DNA of 64,000 bases, from contig NZ_CP063202.1 of NCBI RefSeq assembly GCF_019904235.1, positions 2,232,001-2,296,000 of the forward strand. Direction: 5' to 3'. This DNA is from Erythrobacter sp. SCSIO 43205. GTDB lineage: Bacteria > Pseudomonadota > Alphaproteobacteria > Sphingomonadales > Sphingomonadaceae. Under the pieces are notes generated by a model. The model saw only the letters and a list, made by a program, of their open reading frames with translations, was not told where the DNA came from and did not search any database. Position 1 is the stretch's first letter; each line of letters begins with the position of its first letter. The translations under genes and the position numbers were made by a program. Positions 17,917 to 26,996 of this stretch are shown here, one piece after another.

Positions 17917-19815
17917 TCACAATTGAACATTGAGATTGACCAAGGATTTTTCCAGCATCAGCAACTGCCACAAGGTGCGCGAATGATCACTGCGCCCGGA
18001 AATGTGGGCGTTGGCCAATTTGCCCGCTTCGGACGGGTTTGCCCAACCCATTTGGACAAGTCGGGAGGACGATGCGATTGCTCTGATCTCGTGCGCCAAC
18101 GGACCTCGCATCCATTGTGCGATTGGCGTTACAAACCCTTGTTTTGGGCGGTATAAAACATCCTGCGGGAGGTAGCGCTCCATACATTTTTTGAGCAAAT
18201 ATTTGCCGGTCCTCCCACGCACCCTCAAACTTTCAGGCAATTTTGCGGCAAATTCGACCAATCGATGATCAAGCAGTGGCTCGCGCGCTTCGAGGCTTAC
18301 CGCCATGCTGGTGCGATCAACCTTGGTAAGGATATCACCGGGCATCCAAAATTTAAGGTCAGCGTATTGAGCCCGGTCGAGGCCCGATCGCGCAGGCGCC
18401 TTTCGCAAAACTTCAGTAAGCTCGGCTTCGGAGGAAAATCCCGCCAGTTGAGAATTGAACTCAGGCGTAAAGATCCGCGAACGCAGGTCAGGATTGGTTA
18501 CGCTTAACGCATTTGCATAACTCTGCTCCCCCTCCTCAGCGAGTGACAGCAGAGTTGTCTTGGCGCGAAAGATTTGTGGTGCCCAGTCTGCCTTGGGCCA
18601 CAATCGGCCAAGGCCGCCAAACATGGGTTCGCGCAAGCCGCTTGGCAAAAGCGAACGCACACGCTCTTCGTTATGATGGAAAACCTGCCTGCGATAACCT
18701 GCAAACGCCTCATCCGCGCCGTCGCCGGAAAGAGCCACAGTGACCTTTTCACGCGCCAATTGACACACACGCCAAGTTGGCAGGGCCGAGGCATCGGCGA
18801 AAGGCTCATCGAACATCGCGGCCAGAGCATCAATCTCGCCAAAGTCGTCCTGGCTGACGGTTCGTACCTCATGCGATGTCGCAAATTGTTGGGCAATCTT
18901 TTGCGCATAGCCCGTCTCGTCAACCGACTTAACGTCAAAGCCAATGGAGCAGGTTTGTACAGGCTGGGCGCTGGCCTCGCTCATCAAGGCGACGACGCTT
19001 GAGGAGTCAACGCCGCCGGACAGAAACGCGCCAAGCGGCACGTCCGATACCATGCGCGATTGCACTGCCTCCCTCAGAAGATGGACAAGCTCTGCAGACA
19101 GATCGCCTTCTTTGCCTTTGAGGCGTTCTTCAAAGCTGATGTCCCACCAACGGCGCTGCGCTGGCATCGGCTTGCCGTGTTCAAGCAGAAGGAAATGCCC
19201 GGCCTGGAGCTTCGTCACACCGCTCAGAATCGAATGACTATCGGGCACATAACCCCAAGTCATGTATGCCTCGACCGCCTGCGGATTAATCCGACGGCGC
19301 ATCATTGGATGAGCCAGGAGCCCCTTAAGCTCCGAGGCAAAGATCAGGCTGCCGTCTGACAAGTGCGAGAGGAAGAGTGGCTTCACCCCGAAACGGTCGC
19401 GCGCGAGAAAGAGTTGACGCTTGTCCAGATCATAAAGCGCAAAGCCAAACATACCATCGAGATGTGAAAGGCAGTCCGGGCCCCAGCGCTGCCAAGCGGC
19501 AAGGATGACTTCGGTATCGCCAGAGGTGCGAAATTGCGCGCCATCGCGTTCCAATTGTGTGCGCAGTTCGCGAAAGTTGTAAATCTCTCCATTAAAGACG
19601 ATGGCCGCCCTGCCATCGCCAGAGAGCATTGGTTGAGGCGATCCTTCGAGGTCGATGATCGATAAGCGGCGATGGCCCAGCCCTATGCCCGCCTCGGTCC
19701 AGACACCTGCCCCGTCCGGCCCACGATGGACCATGGCGTCACACATTCGTTCAACCCGAACTGGATCGACCGGTTTTGGCGTCTCTCGATGAAATATCCC
19801 GGCGATCCCGCACAT
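17917..19815 (-). CDS. XrtA/PEP-CTERM system amidotransferase (asparagine synthetase B-like)
   Basis: A 632-residue class II glutamine amidotransferase fused to an ATP-pyrophosphatase synthetase domain. The nucleophile Cys2 follows the initiator Met (MCGIAGIF), with glutaminase motifs VHRGPDGAGVW, HRRLSIIDL and VFNGEIYNF; the synthetase PP-loop SGGVDSS is at 266-272. Paralogues in exosortase A loci are thought to amidate a sugar or other building block of the exported polysaccharide rather than make asparagine. It starts 12 nt after the exosortase A stop and ends the tightly packed run of XrtA genes. Confidence 0.92.
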   Translation of the reverse strand: MCGIAGIFHRETPKPVDPVRVERMCDAMVHRGPDGAGVWTEAGIGLGHRRLSIIDLEGSPQPMLSGDGRAAIVFNGEIYNFRELRTQLERDGAQFRTSGDTEVILAAWQRWGPDCLSHLDGMFGFALYDLDKRQLFLARDRFGVKPLFLSHLSDGSLIFASELKGLLAHPMMRRRINPQAVEAYMTWGYVPDSHSILSGVTKLQAGHFLLLEHGKPMPAQRRWWDISFEERLKGKEGDLSAELVHLLREAVQSRMVSDVPLGAFLSGGVDSSSVVALMSEASAQPVQTCSIGFDVKSVDETGYAQKIAQQFATSHEVRTVSQDDFGEIDALAAMFDEPFADASALPTWRVCQLAREKVTVALSGDGADEAFAGYRRQVFHHNEERVRSLLPSGLREPMFGGLGRLWPKADWAPQIFRAKTTLLSLAEEGEQSYANALSVTNPDLRSRIFTPEFNSQLAGFSSEAELTEVLRKAPARSGLDRAQYADLKFWMPGDILTKVDRTSMAVSLEAREPLLDHRLVEFAAKLPESLRVRGRTGKYLLKKCMERYLPQDVLYRPKQGFVTPIAQWMRGPLAHEIRAIASSSRLVQMGWANPSEAGKLANAHISGRSDHSRTLWQLLMLEKSLVNLNVQL

Positions 19816-19827
19816 AATAAGAGCGCG

Positions 19828-20859
19828 CTAGCCGATTGCGACAGGGGCAGCAATCATCGCTGTCCCGCCTGCCAGAATACAAAGCGCCAGTGTCCCTGCC
19901 AACACCTTCATGGGGGAGGCATGATAGGGCTCAAGCCGCTTGAGGATTTCGAACCCGTGCACCTCGTCAACGCTCCAGCCGTAATCTTCCGGGTCGCGTT
20001 CGAAATATCTCCACGCAAGACCGAGGATGAGGATCACGACAAAGGCGAAGAAGAACCAGCCATAAAACACATGGTCAAAGCCCGCAGCGAACTCAACGCC
20101 CTGGCTTTGGGCGATAAAGATAGTGCCCCAAGCGCGGATACCGTTTGCGATGATGGGAATTATGATTGAGGCCGCCAGAAAGGCTAACCTTCGCGACCAG
20201 CTGGTAAAGCGGGTATATGCCACAAGCACCGCAAGCGTGATCATTGCGATCAGGAAACGCACGCCTGAGCAAGCCTCTGCCACGATAAAGAGGCCAACAG
20301 GGGTGTCGATATATATCCCGTCTGAAAACGCCGGGATGCCGCTGAGATGGGTCAAAACAATCGCAATCTCAGCCGTAATAACTTGGAGGGGTTCTATGAT
20401 TTCATCGCCAAAAGGCACGAGAAAAACCCCAAAGCACAAAGGCAAGGCGATGATGGTGCAAGCTCTTGGGCCAAGAGATGCGATGACGATCCCTTGAAGC
20501 GTGCCCACGGCACCGGCATGAGCGATGAGGTTGGTGTCGGTCATCCTCCCCACGAACCAAAGCACAAGGCCCATTGCGATGACACCAAGGCCAGGCAGCC
20601 ATGGCTTAGGGGCAATTTGGGCAAGTTCACTCGCCTTGAGCGCGACGAGCCAGCCGATGATGAAGGGGATAAGCAAAATGTGTGAATAGGTGTCGATGTT
20701 CCACCATTGGTGAAACATTTCGCCCCATTCGCGCATCGTCACTGCAAGGCTCGCTAATGAGCCCAGAACAAGCAGTCCCAAAGCCTCGCGCCAGTGAGGG
20801 GCGATGCGCGAGACGAGCCTGTGAGTATTCGGGCTTTCAAGCGTCACGTCAGGCGGCAT
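19828..20859 (-). CDS. xrtA: Exosortase A
   Basis: A 343-residue polytopic inner-membrane transpeptidase predicted to cleave PEP-CTERM sorting signals and link proteins to the envelope or exopolysaccharide. The catalytic residues sit in or next to membrane helices: Cys197 in VAEACSGVRFL, Arg242 in ANGIRAWG and His263 in FDHVFYGWFF. About eight helices precede a cytoplasmic segment (285-312). The protein ends right after one further helix (316-340, MKVLAGTLALCILAGG...), which looks like the start of the EpsI domain fused to many XrtA proteins, the rest being absent. ATG 20859 is preferred over an in-frame GTG at 20883 because of its Shine-Dalgarno. It overlaps the glycosyltransferase gene by 11 nt. 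Confidence 0.93.
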   Translation of the reverse strand: MPPDVTLESPNTHRLVSRIAPHWREALGLLVLGSLASLAVTMREWGEMFHQWWNIDTYSHILLIPFIIGWLVALKASELAQIAPKPWLPGLGVIAMGLVLWFVGRMTDTNLIAHAGAVGTLQGIVIASLGPRACTIIALPLCFGVFLVPFGDEIIEPLQVITAEIAIVLTHLSGIPAFSDGIYIDTPVGLFIVAEACSGVRFLIAMITLAVLVAYTRFTSWSRRLAFLAASIIIPIIANGIRAWGTIFIAQSQGVEFAAGFDHVFYGWFFFAFVVILILGLAWRYFERDPEDYGWSVDEVHGFEILKRLEPYHASPMKVLAGTLALCILAGGTAMIAAPVAIG

Positions 20860-22072
20860 CACGCGCGTCTCCCCTTCCTGCACTCACGAGCCACTCAAGC
20901 GGAGCAAGCATCGCGTTCCAATTGTGATGATCGAGTACAAACTGGCGTGCCGCCTTACCCATTGCCCTGGCAGCGCTTTGGTTCGCGCGAAAAGCGTCGA
21001 TGCGATTTTGCATGGCCTGGGGCTCTAGCTCGCACAGCATCCAGTGCTCGCCATCAGCCGCATCAATTCCTGTTGCCGCTTCGCTAGTCAGCAGCACTGG
21101 TCGGGCCATGGCCATGGCCTCCAACACTTTGTTCTGAACCCCACGCGCGATTGACAATGGCACAATCACACTATCAGCCGCTGCGATGAACGGACGCACA
21201 TCGGGAACCTCTCCCCAAATGATTACACCCTCACCAGCTTTGTCCTGCAATCGCTTGGTCGGATTGCGGCCGACGATGTGTAATTCCGCATCGGTGTGTT
21301 GCGACTTGTACAAGGCGAAAAACGACTCAATTGCCCAAAGTGCCGCTTGTTCGTTGGGTGGATAATCCATTTGTCCGGTGAAGACGAAGTGGGGTCCGGG
21401 ACGCCGTGACAGTTCAGGATGAGGCGAGGTGCGAGATGGGTCGAAAAAGTCTGAATCAATCCCATTACCGATCACCTGCACATTTGTTTTGTGAGGGACC
21501 GTTAGGCGCGAGCGGAACAGCTCAGCTTCGTTGTCGCTAATCAGGATCGTTGCATCGGCCCGCGCGGCCAAGCGCTCTTCTTCTCGTGCCAGCAAGCGGC
21601 CTTCTCGCGAGTTCAGCCTCACGCGCTGTCCTGCGGCTGCATAGTTTTCGAACTTGGCGCTATCGACATCGCACAGGTCAATCACCACCCGGCCAGCAAA
21701 ATCGTCAGGGATATATTGGCCCATCTGCCCTGAAAAAACGAAGATTGTGGTTATGGGACGAGTGGCGAGCGTGTGGCGCACCCATTCTTCAAGGCGGGCA
21801 GAATGAAAGGCGGTGAGGCTCACAGGCTTGCCAGTCAGAACCGCTTCTGCCCCTGCAAGGACCAGTGGCTTGCTGCGATTGACCACGCAATGCGATGCGG
21901 CAATCGCTTCAACCTCTTTGCCCCCTGCCCGGTCTTCGGCATTCTCGGCAAAGCAACCCACATGAACAGGCGCGAGGCTTGCGAGCTTTTTGAGCAGATT
22001 GGAGCTGCGGATCTTATCTCCGCGATTGGGCGGAAAGGGAACCCGGTGCGCTAGGAAAAGAATCTCACCCAT
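20849..22072 (-). CDS. XrtA/PEP-CTERM system glycosyltransferase (TIGR03087-like)
   Basis: A 407-residue GT-B fold glycosyltransferase. The N-terminal domain starts LFLAHRVPFPPNRGDKIRS, typical of this exosortase-linked family. The C-terminal domain has the GT4-like signature FTGQMDYPPNEQAALW followed by HIVGRNPT and a donor-binding stretch AADSVIVPLSIARGVQNKVLEAMAM, where the Glu of NKVLEAMA is the usual nucleotide-sugar contact. It would add a sugar to the lipid-linked repeat unit in the cytoplasm. It overlaps xrtA by 11 nt downstream and lies 12 nt after the FemAB-like gene. Confidence 0.92.
   Translation of the reverse strand: MGEILFLAHRVPFPPNRGDKIRSSNLLKKLASLAPVHVGCFAENAEDRAGGKEVEAIAASHCVVNRSKPLVLAGAEAVLTGKPVSLTAFHSARLEEWVRHTLATRPITTIFVFSGQMGQYIPDDFAGRVVIDLCDVDSAKFENYAAAGQRVRLNSREGRLLAREEERLAARADATILISDNEAELFRSRLTVPHKTNVQVIGNGIDSDFFDPSRTSPHPELSRRPGPHFVFTGQMDYPPNEQAALWAIESFFALYKSQHTDAELHIVGRNPTKRLQDKAGEGVIIWGEVPDVRPFIAAADSVIVPLSIARGVQNKVLEAMAMARPVLLTSEAATGIDAADGEHWMLCELEPQAMQNRIDAFRANQSAARAMGKAARQFVLDHHNWNAMLAPLEWLVSAGRGDARDAA
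20869..20878 (-). promoter_or_regulatory. Shine-Dalgarno deciding the xrtA start
   Basis: The minus-strand sequence GGAAGGGGAG ends 9 nt before the ATG at 20859. It lies inside the end of the glycosyltransferase gene and favours that ATG over the upstream GTG at 20883, suggesting translational coupling. Confidence 0.6.
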
Positions 22073-22084
22073 ACGAGCACCTCC

Positions 22085-23146
22085 TCACGCAAGCCCGCGC
22101 GCGATAAAGGGGCCAATGGTGTTGGCTACTGGCAATGGGAGCTTTTTCCAAAGCTCAATCTTGCGGCTGTATGCCTCGCTTGTCGGGTCCACATCGCGCG
22201 GCTCTGCGCCCGGCGGCGTCCAATGCCCATAGGTGAGCGGTTGAGGTTCAAAGCCCCAGTTCTTTTTGAATTTGGCAGGCCCGCTTCCAACCTTTGAACG
22301 ACCAAAGTCGAACCGCGTCATCCCGCGCGCCCGGGCATGGCGCATAAGTTCGTAATACATAAGCTCATTCGCCCGCGCACCACGAGCGGCAAAGCTTCCG
22401 CCGCCCCAGAACGGAAGCACTGCCTCGTTGTGATAGAATGACAGAACGCTCGCGAGCGGCGTGCCATCGCGCGCAATTGTCAGAATGTCGCTACCGGCTG
22501 GGAACGCCTCTAGCATCTGGCGAAAGAGCGCCTTAGGGAAGACCGGTGTCCCCAAATTCCGCACGCTTTCTGAATAGCAGGCATAGTGCGCAGTCAAATC
22601 TTGAGCAGATCGGCCAATGCGCACCTCAAGGTTATTCTTCAGTCCCTTGCGCACCTCTGCACGCGATTTGCGAGGGATTGCGAGAAGCTCTGCCTCATCG
22701 TCTGCGGAAAGCCTTCGTCCGAAACCGCAATGCTTGTCTGTGACCGCCTGCCAGCCATCGGGCACTTCGCCCCCGCGAAGCTCGACGCTTGTAAAGCCGT
22801 GAGCCTTTGCATGGTTCTGCGCCGCCTCAGCGAGTTTCGCTGCGACTTCTGCCCGTTCAGCACAAATGCCGCCGCCGACGCCAAAACCGCTTGAGACAAG
22901 TGCTTTGCCGAAAAGGAATGAACGCACTTCAGTCAGAGGTAGCCAGCCTTGGATAACGCCCAATTGCTCGATCACAAAACCGCCCGCGCGCTGTCCGGTC
23001 GCTTTCTCTACGGCCAAGAGCCAGTTTGGCCTGTGAAAGACGCTCGCACCCATTTCCTGCACAAAGCAATCAATGCGCTCGCACATCCGGGCGTCGGCCA
23101 GATCAACCGCTTGGGCTTTCAGAGAAAGGCTGACGGGCGCATTCAT
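22085..23146 (-). CDS. FemAB family XrtA/PEP-CTERM system-associated protein
   Basis: A 353-residue double-GNAT protein of the FemAB/Acetyltransf_6 type. The best-marked part is the C-terminal acceptor region: GTPLASVLSFYHNEAVLPFWGGG, of which the hydrophobic-His-x-x-x-Val pattern is typical, then NELMYYELMRHARARG and FDFGRSKVGSGPAKFKKNWG, a stretch conserved in this family. FemAB relatives use aminoacyl-tRNA or acyl-CoA; here the probable role is aminoacylation or acylation of a surface polysaccharide or linkage product. Its start overlaps the deacetylase stop by 4 nt. Confidence 0.9.
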   Translation of the reverse strand: MNAPVSLSLKAQAVDLADARMCERIDCFVQEMGASVFHRPNWLLAVEKATGQRAGGFVIEQLGVIQGWLPLTEVRSFLFGKALVSSGFGVGGGICAERAEVAAKLAEAAQNHAKAHGFTSVELRGGEVPDGWQAVTDKHCGFGRRLSADDEAELLAIPRKSRAEVRKGLKNNLEVRIGRSAQDLTAHYACYSESVRNLGTPVFPKALFRQMLEAFPAGSDILTIARDGTPLASVLSFYHNEAVLPFWGGGSFAARGARANELMYYELMRHARARGMTRFDFGRSKVGSGPAKFKKNWGFEPQPLTYGHWTPPGAEPRDVDPTSEAYSRKIELWKKLPLPVANTIGPFIARGLA

Positions 23147-24069
23147 TGCTTACCCCCCAGAGCGGCCACAGGAAAATCAATCGCCCGGCGCGCTTCAATC
23201 TCAGCAATTGCGTCCATGCGGTCCCAGTGAAATTCCTTCACAAGCTTGCGAAGCTTATCCGCCATCTTGCCAAGGTTGGTGTAGTGACGCAGCTTTGATC
23301 GCATCGGCGCATCGCCAACGCGTGGTTGACCGGGATCGACTTCCCATGGGTGGAAATAGAATACCGCGGGGCGTTCATCTTCTTGGTTTACCTGAGAGAT
23401 GGCCCACCGAGAAAAGGCATAAGGCAGGACGCGGAAGAACCCGCCTCCACCTGCTGCCAATCGGCGCGAGCCAAAGAGAGCGGTCGTCACCGGAATTTCG
23501 ACCATGTCTGATCCTGCAACCGGGCGGAAGGCGAAACGCGGGGCCTCTCGCCATCCGTAATGGTCATGCACGATTGGCGCGACGCTGGAGGAGTATTTAT
23601 ACCCCTGAGCGGCCAGCACATCGAACGCCCAAAGCGAGCGCGGATCAATCGAAAAGCTGGGAGCGCGATAGCCGACAACCGCTTGGCCTGAGGCATCCTC
23701 AAGGATTTCGCGGGTCACCCGGATGTCTTCGGCAAACTTTACTGCATCAAGCGTGAAAACGCGCGCATGGTCATAGCCGTGGCTGGCGATCTCATGACCG
23801 GCATCAGCAATCTCGCGCATGATGTGCGGATAGCGTTCAGCGATCCAGCCCAGCGTGAAAAACGTCGCGCTGACGCCAGCCTCGCCGAAAAGCGTAAGAA
23901 TCTCATCGACATTGCGCTCGACGCGGGCTTCGAGGTCATCCCAATCGCCTCGCTCGATGACATTCTCAAATGCTCCGACCTGGAACCAGTCCTCGACATC
24001 GACCGAAAGCCCATTGGCAATCGGACCCGCAATGGCGTTGTTAAAACCGATGGGGCTTTGCGCGTTCAT
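23143..24069 (-). CDS. XrtA system polysaccharide deacetylase (NodB/CE4 family)
   Basis: A 308-residue CE4-type deacetylase expected to remove N-acetyl groups from the nascent exopolysaccharide. The NodB motif 1 appears as SVDVEDWFQVGAF (catalytic base and metal Asp), motif 2 as ASHGYDHARVF with the metal His residues, and motif 3 as GYRAPSFSI with the Arg. A late motif FYFHPWEVDPGQPR carries the general-acid His. No signal peptide is evident, as in other members of this exosortase-linked subfamily. It is coupled by 4-nt overlaps to the ATPase gene before it and the FemAB gene after it. Confidence 0.93.
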   Translation of the reverse strand: MNAQSPIGFNNAIAGPIANGLSVDVEDWFQVGAFENVIERGDWDDLEARVERNVDEILTLFGEAGVSATFFTLGWIAERYPHIMREIADAGHEIASHGYDHARVFTLDAVKFAEDIRVTREILEDASGQAVVGYRAPSFSIDPRSLWAFDVLAAQGYKYSSSVAPIVHDHYGWREAPRFAFRPVAGSDMVEIPVTTALFGSRRLAAGGGGFFRVLPYAFSRWAISQVNQEDERPAVFYFHPWEVDPGQPRVGDAPMRSKLRHYTNLGKMADKLRKLVKEFHWDRMDAIAEIEARRAIDFPVAALGGKQ

Positions 24070-25343
24070 GCCGCCTCGCGCGACTTATCATCCTCAAGCC
24101 ATTCGATCAGCATCGTCATCACATGGCGGAAAGAACGCTCTTGCTCTTCAAGTCGTGCCTCGATCCGGGTCAATGCTTCGCCGACATCGCCGTCAAGCGA
24201 TGCGTGCTCTGCGCCATTTGATGCAAAGCCTGGTGCTGCGCCAGCTGCTTGCAACTCGCCGATGGCCGCCTCCAGTTCAGCGGCCCGAGCATCGCGCTGT
24301 GCCATCATCGCCGCGACTTCGCTTGCCGGGATGCTTTCAATTTCGACTTCTGTTTCAGGATCGAGCGGCTCTGCTGATGTGTCGGCGACGGCCTCGGCTT
24401 CGGGCTGAGCTTCAACCTGTTTCACTTCATCGTAGATTGGCTCATCAACCTGTGTTGCGACGGCTTCTTCTTCACCTGCCTCTTGCGGGGCAGGATCACC
24501 CGTTACCGAACGCAGGCCACCACCACGCAATTGGTCCTCTGACATTTCTTCCAGAACAGCATCGAGCATGGACAAGCCAATTTCGTCGCGTTCTTCGATT
24601 GCTCCAAGGAGAAGCAAGCGGTTCATGATCTGGTTCACACGGCGCGGGATGCCTCCTGTCGCCTTGTAGAGCGCAGACAAGAGCCCGTCTTGAAGAGAGG
24701 GTTGATGCTCCCACCCCACACGAGCCAGACGGTGGTGCACATAGTCTTCGAGCTCTTCGGCATCCAGTGCCTCAAGGTGATGCGAGGCGATGATCCGCTG
24801 CCGCAACTGGTCAAGGTTTGGGTGATGCGCCAATGTGCGGCGAAACTCCGGCTGTCCCAGCAACAGGCTCTGCAAGAGCGGGTGCGCACCCAATTGGAAG
24901 TTGGAGAGCATTCGCAGCTCTTCCAATGCCGTGAACTCAAGGTTCTGGCACTCATCCACGATGAGCAGGCAGCGACGCCCAGCGCGCGCTTCATCTTGAA
25001 GGAATTGCTCAATCGCGCCCAATGCGCCCGCTTTGTCTTTGCCGTCGACCGCGATGCCGAAAGATTGCGCGACCACGTGGATCAACTCTTCGCCGTCAAG
25101 CGCAGATGTGACCACCTGCGCCACGGTCAGCGCCTCTGGATCAATTCGCTCCATCAGATGCGCGACAAGAGTGGATTTACCCGCCCCAACCTCGCCGGTG
25201 ATGACAATAAATCCCTCACCCTGATTAAGCCCATAGCCAAGATAGCTCATCGCCTTTTTGTGGCTGGCGCTCTCGAAATAGAAATCGGGATCAGGGGTCA
25301 GCTGAAACGGTCGTCCAGTGAAGCCGTAATATGAATCGTACAT
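24066..25343 (-). CDS. XrtA/PEP-CTERM system-associated ATPase (ExeA-like AAA)
   Basis: A 425-residue AAA ATPase. It opens MYDSYYGFTGRPFQLTPDP, the ExeA/GspA-like start, with Walker A GEVGAGKST at 50-58 and Walker B LLIVDECQNL near 145. After the AAA domain (to about 270) there is a long low-complexity Glu/Ala-rich segment (about 285-400) and a short C-terminal helix. In exosortase A clusters this protein probably energises or positions the polysaccharide assembly machine at the inner membrane. It lies 24 nt after the beta-barrel gene and overlaps the deacetylase start by 4 nt. Confidence 0.91.
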   Translation of the reverse strand: MYDSYYGFTGRPFQLTPDPDFYFESASHKKAMSYLGYGLNQGEGFIVITGEVGAGKSTLVAHLMERIDPEALTVAQVVTSALDGEELIHVVAQSFGIAVDGKDKAGALGAIEQFLQDEARAGRRCLLIVDECQNLEFTALEELRMLSNFQLGAHPLLQSLLLGQPEFRRTLAHHPNLDQLRQRIIASHHLEALDAEELEDYVHHRLARVGWEHQPSLQDGLLSALYKATGGIPRRVNQIMNRLLLLGAIEERDEIGLSMLDAVLEEMSEDQLRGGGLRSVTGDPAPQEAGEEEAVATQVDEPIYDEVKQVEAQPEAEAVADTSAEPLDPETEVEIESIPASEVAAMMAQRDARAAELEAAIGELQAAGAAPGFASNGAEHASLDGDVGEALTRIEARLEEQERSFRHVMTMLIEWLEDDKSREAA

Positions 25344-25367
25344 AAGCCCTAACGCTCCATGAAACTT

Positions 25368-26996
25368 TTAAAAGTCGTAACGAAGACCAAGCAGCGCGGA
25401 GGCTGTGGCAAAATCTTCGTCAGAGAATTCGCTATCGAAATAGTCGAGTGACACCGCTGCGCGCGCTGACAAACGGCCAGCAAGGTTGCGACTGTATGCG
25501 GCTGATGCACCCACCGCAGTCAGGTCGCCATTGCCTGAGTTCGACGTGAACCAGTTGGCATAGGCTGTCGTCGAAAGTGCGCCGCTGCGGCCAACATCGG
25601 TGCTCAATGTGCCTGTGACGTAATAGCTTTCATCGCGGATGCCATCGACGCTCTCAAGCGCGCTTCCGGCGGCTGCGATAAAGGTGCGGCGGTCGTAACC
25701 AACACCGATGGCGGCATTCATCCGGCCAAGCTGTGTTGTGTAGCTGGCGTTGACGCCGCGGCCACGGAAAGCGGACGAGCGGATCGAGCCAAGCGCACCT
25801 ACGAGGCCAACGCCCTCATCGCTCGATACAAGGCCACCAAAGTCGCCTGAGAGTGGGTTACGCTGCACCTGAAAATCGCTCGACAAGCGTGAAAGCGAGT
25901 TGTTTATAACCCCGCCAAAGCCCGAGATGCCATCGTAGACCGCGATTGCGAGCGAATCTCCGGGCGTAGGTTGATAGCTGAAGGTGCCGTAATAGGTTGT
26001 GCTGTCATAACGGCGGCCTACACGCGCTTCGAGATTGGTGCGCGAACTTGGTCGCCACAAAACGCCAACATCCCACAACAGACCATCGACATCGAAGGCC
26101 AAAAGGCGCGGCGAGCTGCTGTCGGTGACGAGGCGACCATTATTGTCGAAAATCGGATCGCCATTTGCATCACGCAAAGCGTCGCGGCTAGACACCTCGA
26201 CATCTTCATAGCCAACACCGCCTACCACAGCGAGGGAGGAGGTCACTGGCACGGTCACATCAGCGCGTGCATAGACATCGCGCACCCGTTGATCGAGGTT
26301 GGAGAGGTCTTCCTGAAAACCGCCTGCGCTTACCGCAACGCCAACGGGCAGAACGTCGCCCGGACGCGTGCCTGCCGCGATCTGGCCTGAATAGGTCACA
26401 CTATCATCGAACACATCAACTTGGTCGCCATTCACATCGAAGACCGCATTGTTAGCTTCAAAGCGGTTGTAGCCGACGCGCGCATTGCCCGACACCTCAA
26501 CCGCGCCAGCACGGGTGCGGAATTCTGGCCCGAAATATGCGCTGTAAACCTGATTAGTCGCATCTTCGCTTGCGAGCGGGTTAGCCGATACCGCGCCCCC
26601 GCCATCAACGCGGGTGCGGCTTGCCAATGCGCCCGCTTGCAGGGTCAGGCTTTGCGGAATTACCGAAAGATAGCCGCGCGCAATGCCGCTAACGGTATCG
26701 GTATCGACCTGATCGTCACCATAGCTGATATTGCGCTCATAACGCACCGAAACCGACGCACCGCTGCGCCGGCCTTGAACCGATGTGTCAACGCCTGCTG
26801 CAACCTGAGTGAAGGTCAGTTGATCACTCACCGGCTCCAGTTGTGCGGTAAGGATCTGAGACACCTCAATATAGGGCTGGAACGTGGTTCTGCGCTCGTC
26901 GCTGGCGCCGCGTTCGTCTTGAGCAAGCGCAGGGGACGCGGCTGCGACCGAGGCAATGCCTGTAAAAAGGATTCCGGTAAGAAAACGCATGATCAT
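25368..26996 (-). CDS. XrtA system outer-membrane beta-barrel protein
   Basis: A 542-residue protein with a signal peptide ending near ASPALAQ (about residue 26) followed by repeated amphipathic strands of alternating polar and aromatic/small residues, ending in LLGLRYDF, the C-terminal aromatic that marks beta-barrels inserted by the Bam complex. It corresponds in position and type to the PEP-CTERM-associated outer-membrane protein of these loci, a candidate polysaccharide channel or export partner. Its ATG overlaps the tyrosine-kinase stop by 4 nt. Sequence alone cannot say whether it conducts sugar or is a scaffold. Confidence 0.88.
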   Translation of the reverse strand: MIMRFLTGILFTGIASVAAASPALAQDERGASDERRTTFQPYIEVSQILTAQLEPVSDQLTFTQVAAGVDTSVQGRRSGASVSVRYERNISYGDDQVDTDTVSGIARGYLSVIPQSLTLQAGALASRTRVDGGGAVSANPLASEDATNQVYSAYFGPEFRTRAGAVEVSGNARVGYNRFEANNAVFDVNGDQVDVFDDSVTYSGQIAAGTRPGDVLPVGVAVSAGGFQEDLSNLDQRVRDVYARADVTVPVTSSLAVVGGVGYEDVEVSSRDALRDANGDPIFDNNGRLVTDSSSPRLLAFDVDGLLWDVGVLWRPSSRTNLEARVGRRYDSTTYYGTFSYQPTPGDSLAIAVYDGISGFGGVINNSLSRLSSDFQVQRNPLSGDFGGLVSSDEGVGLVGALGSIRSSAFRGRGVNASYTTQLGRMNAAIGVGYDRRTFIAAAGSALESVDGIRDESYYVTGTLSTDVGRSGALSTTAYANWFTSNSGNGDLTAVGASAAYSRNLAGRLSARAAVSLDYFDSEFSDEDFATASALLGLRYDF

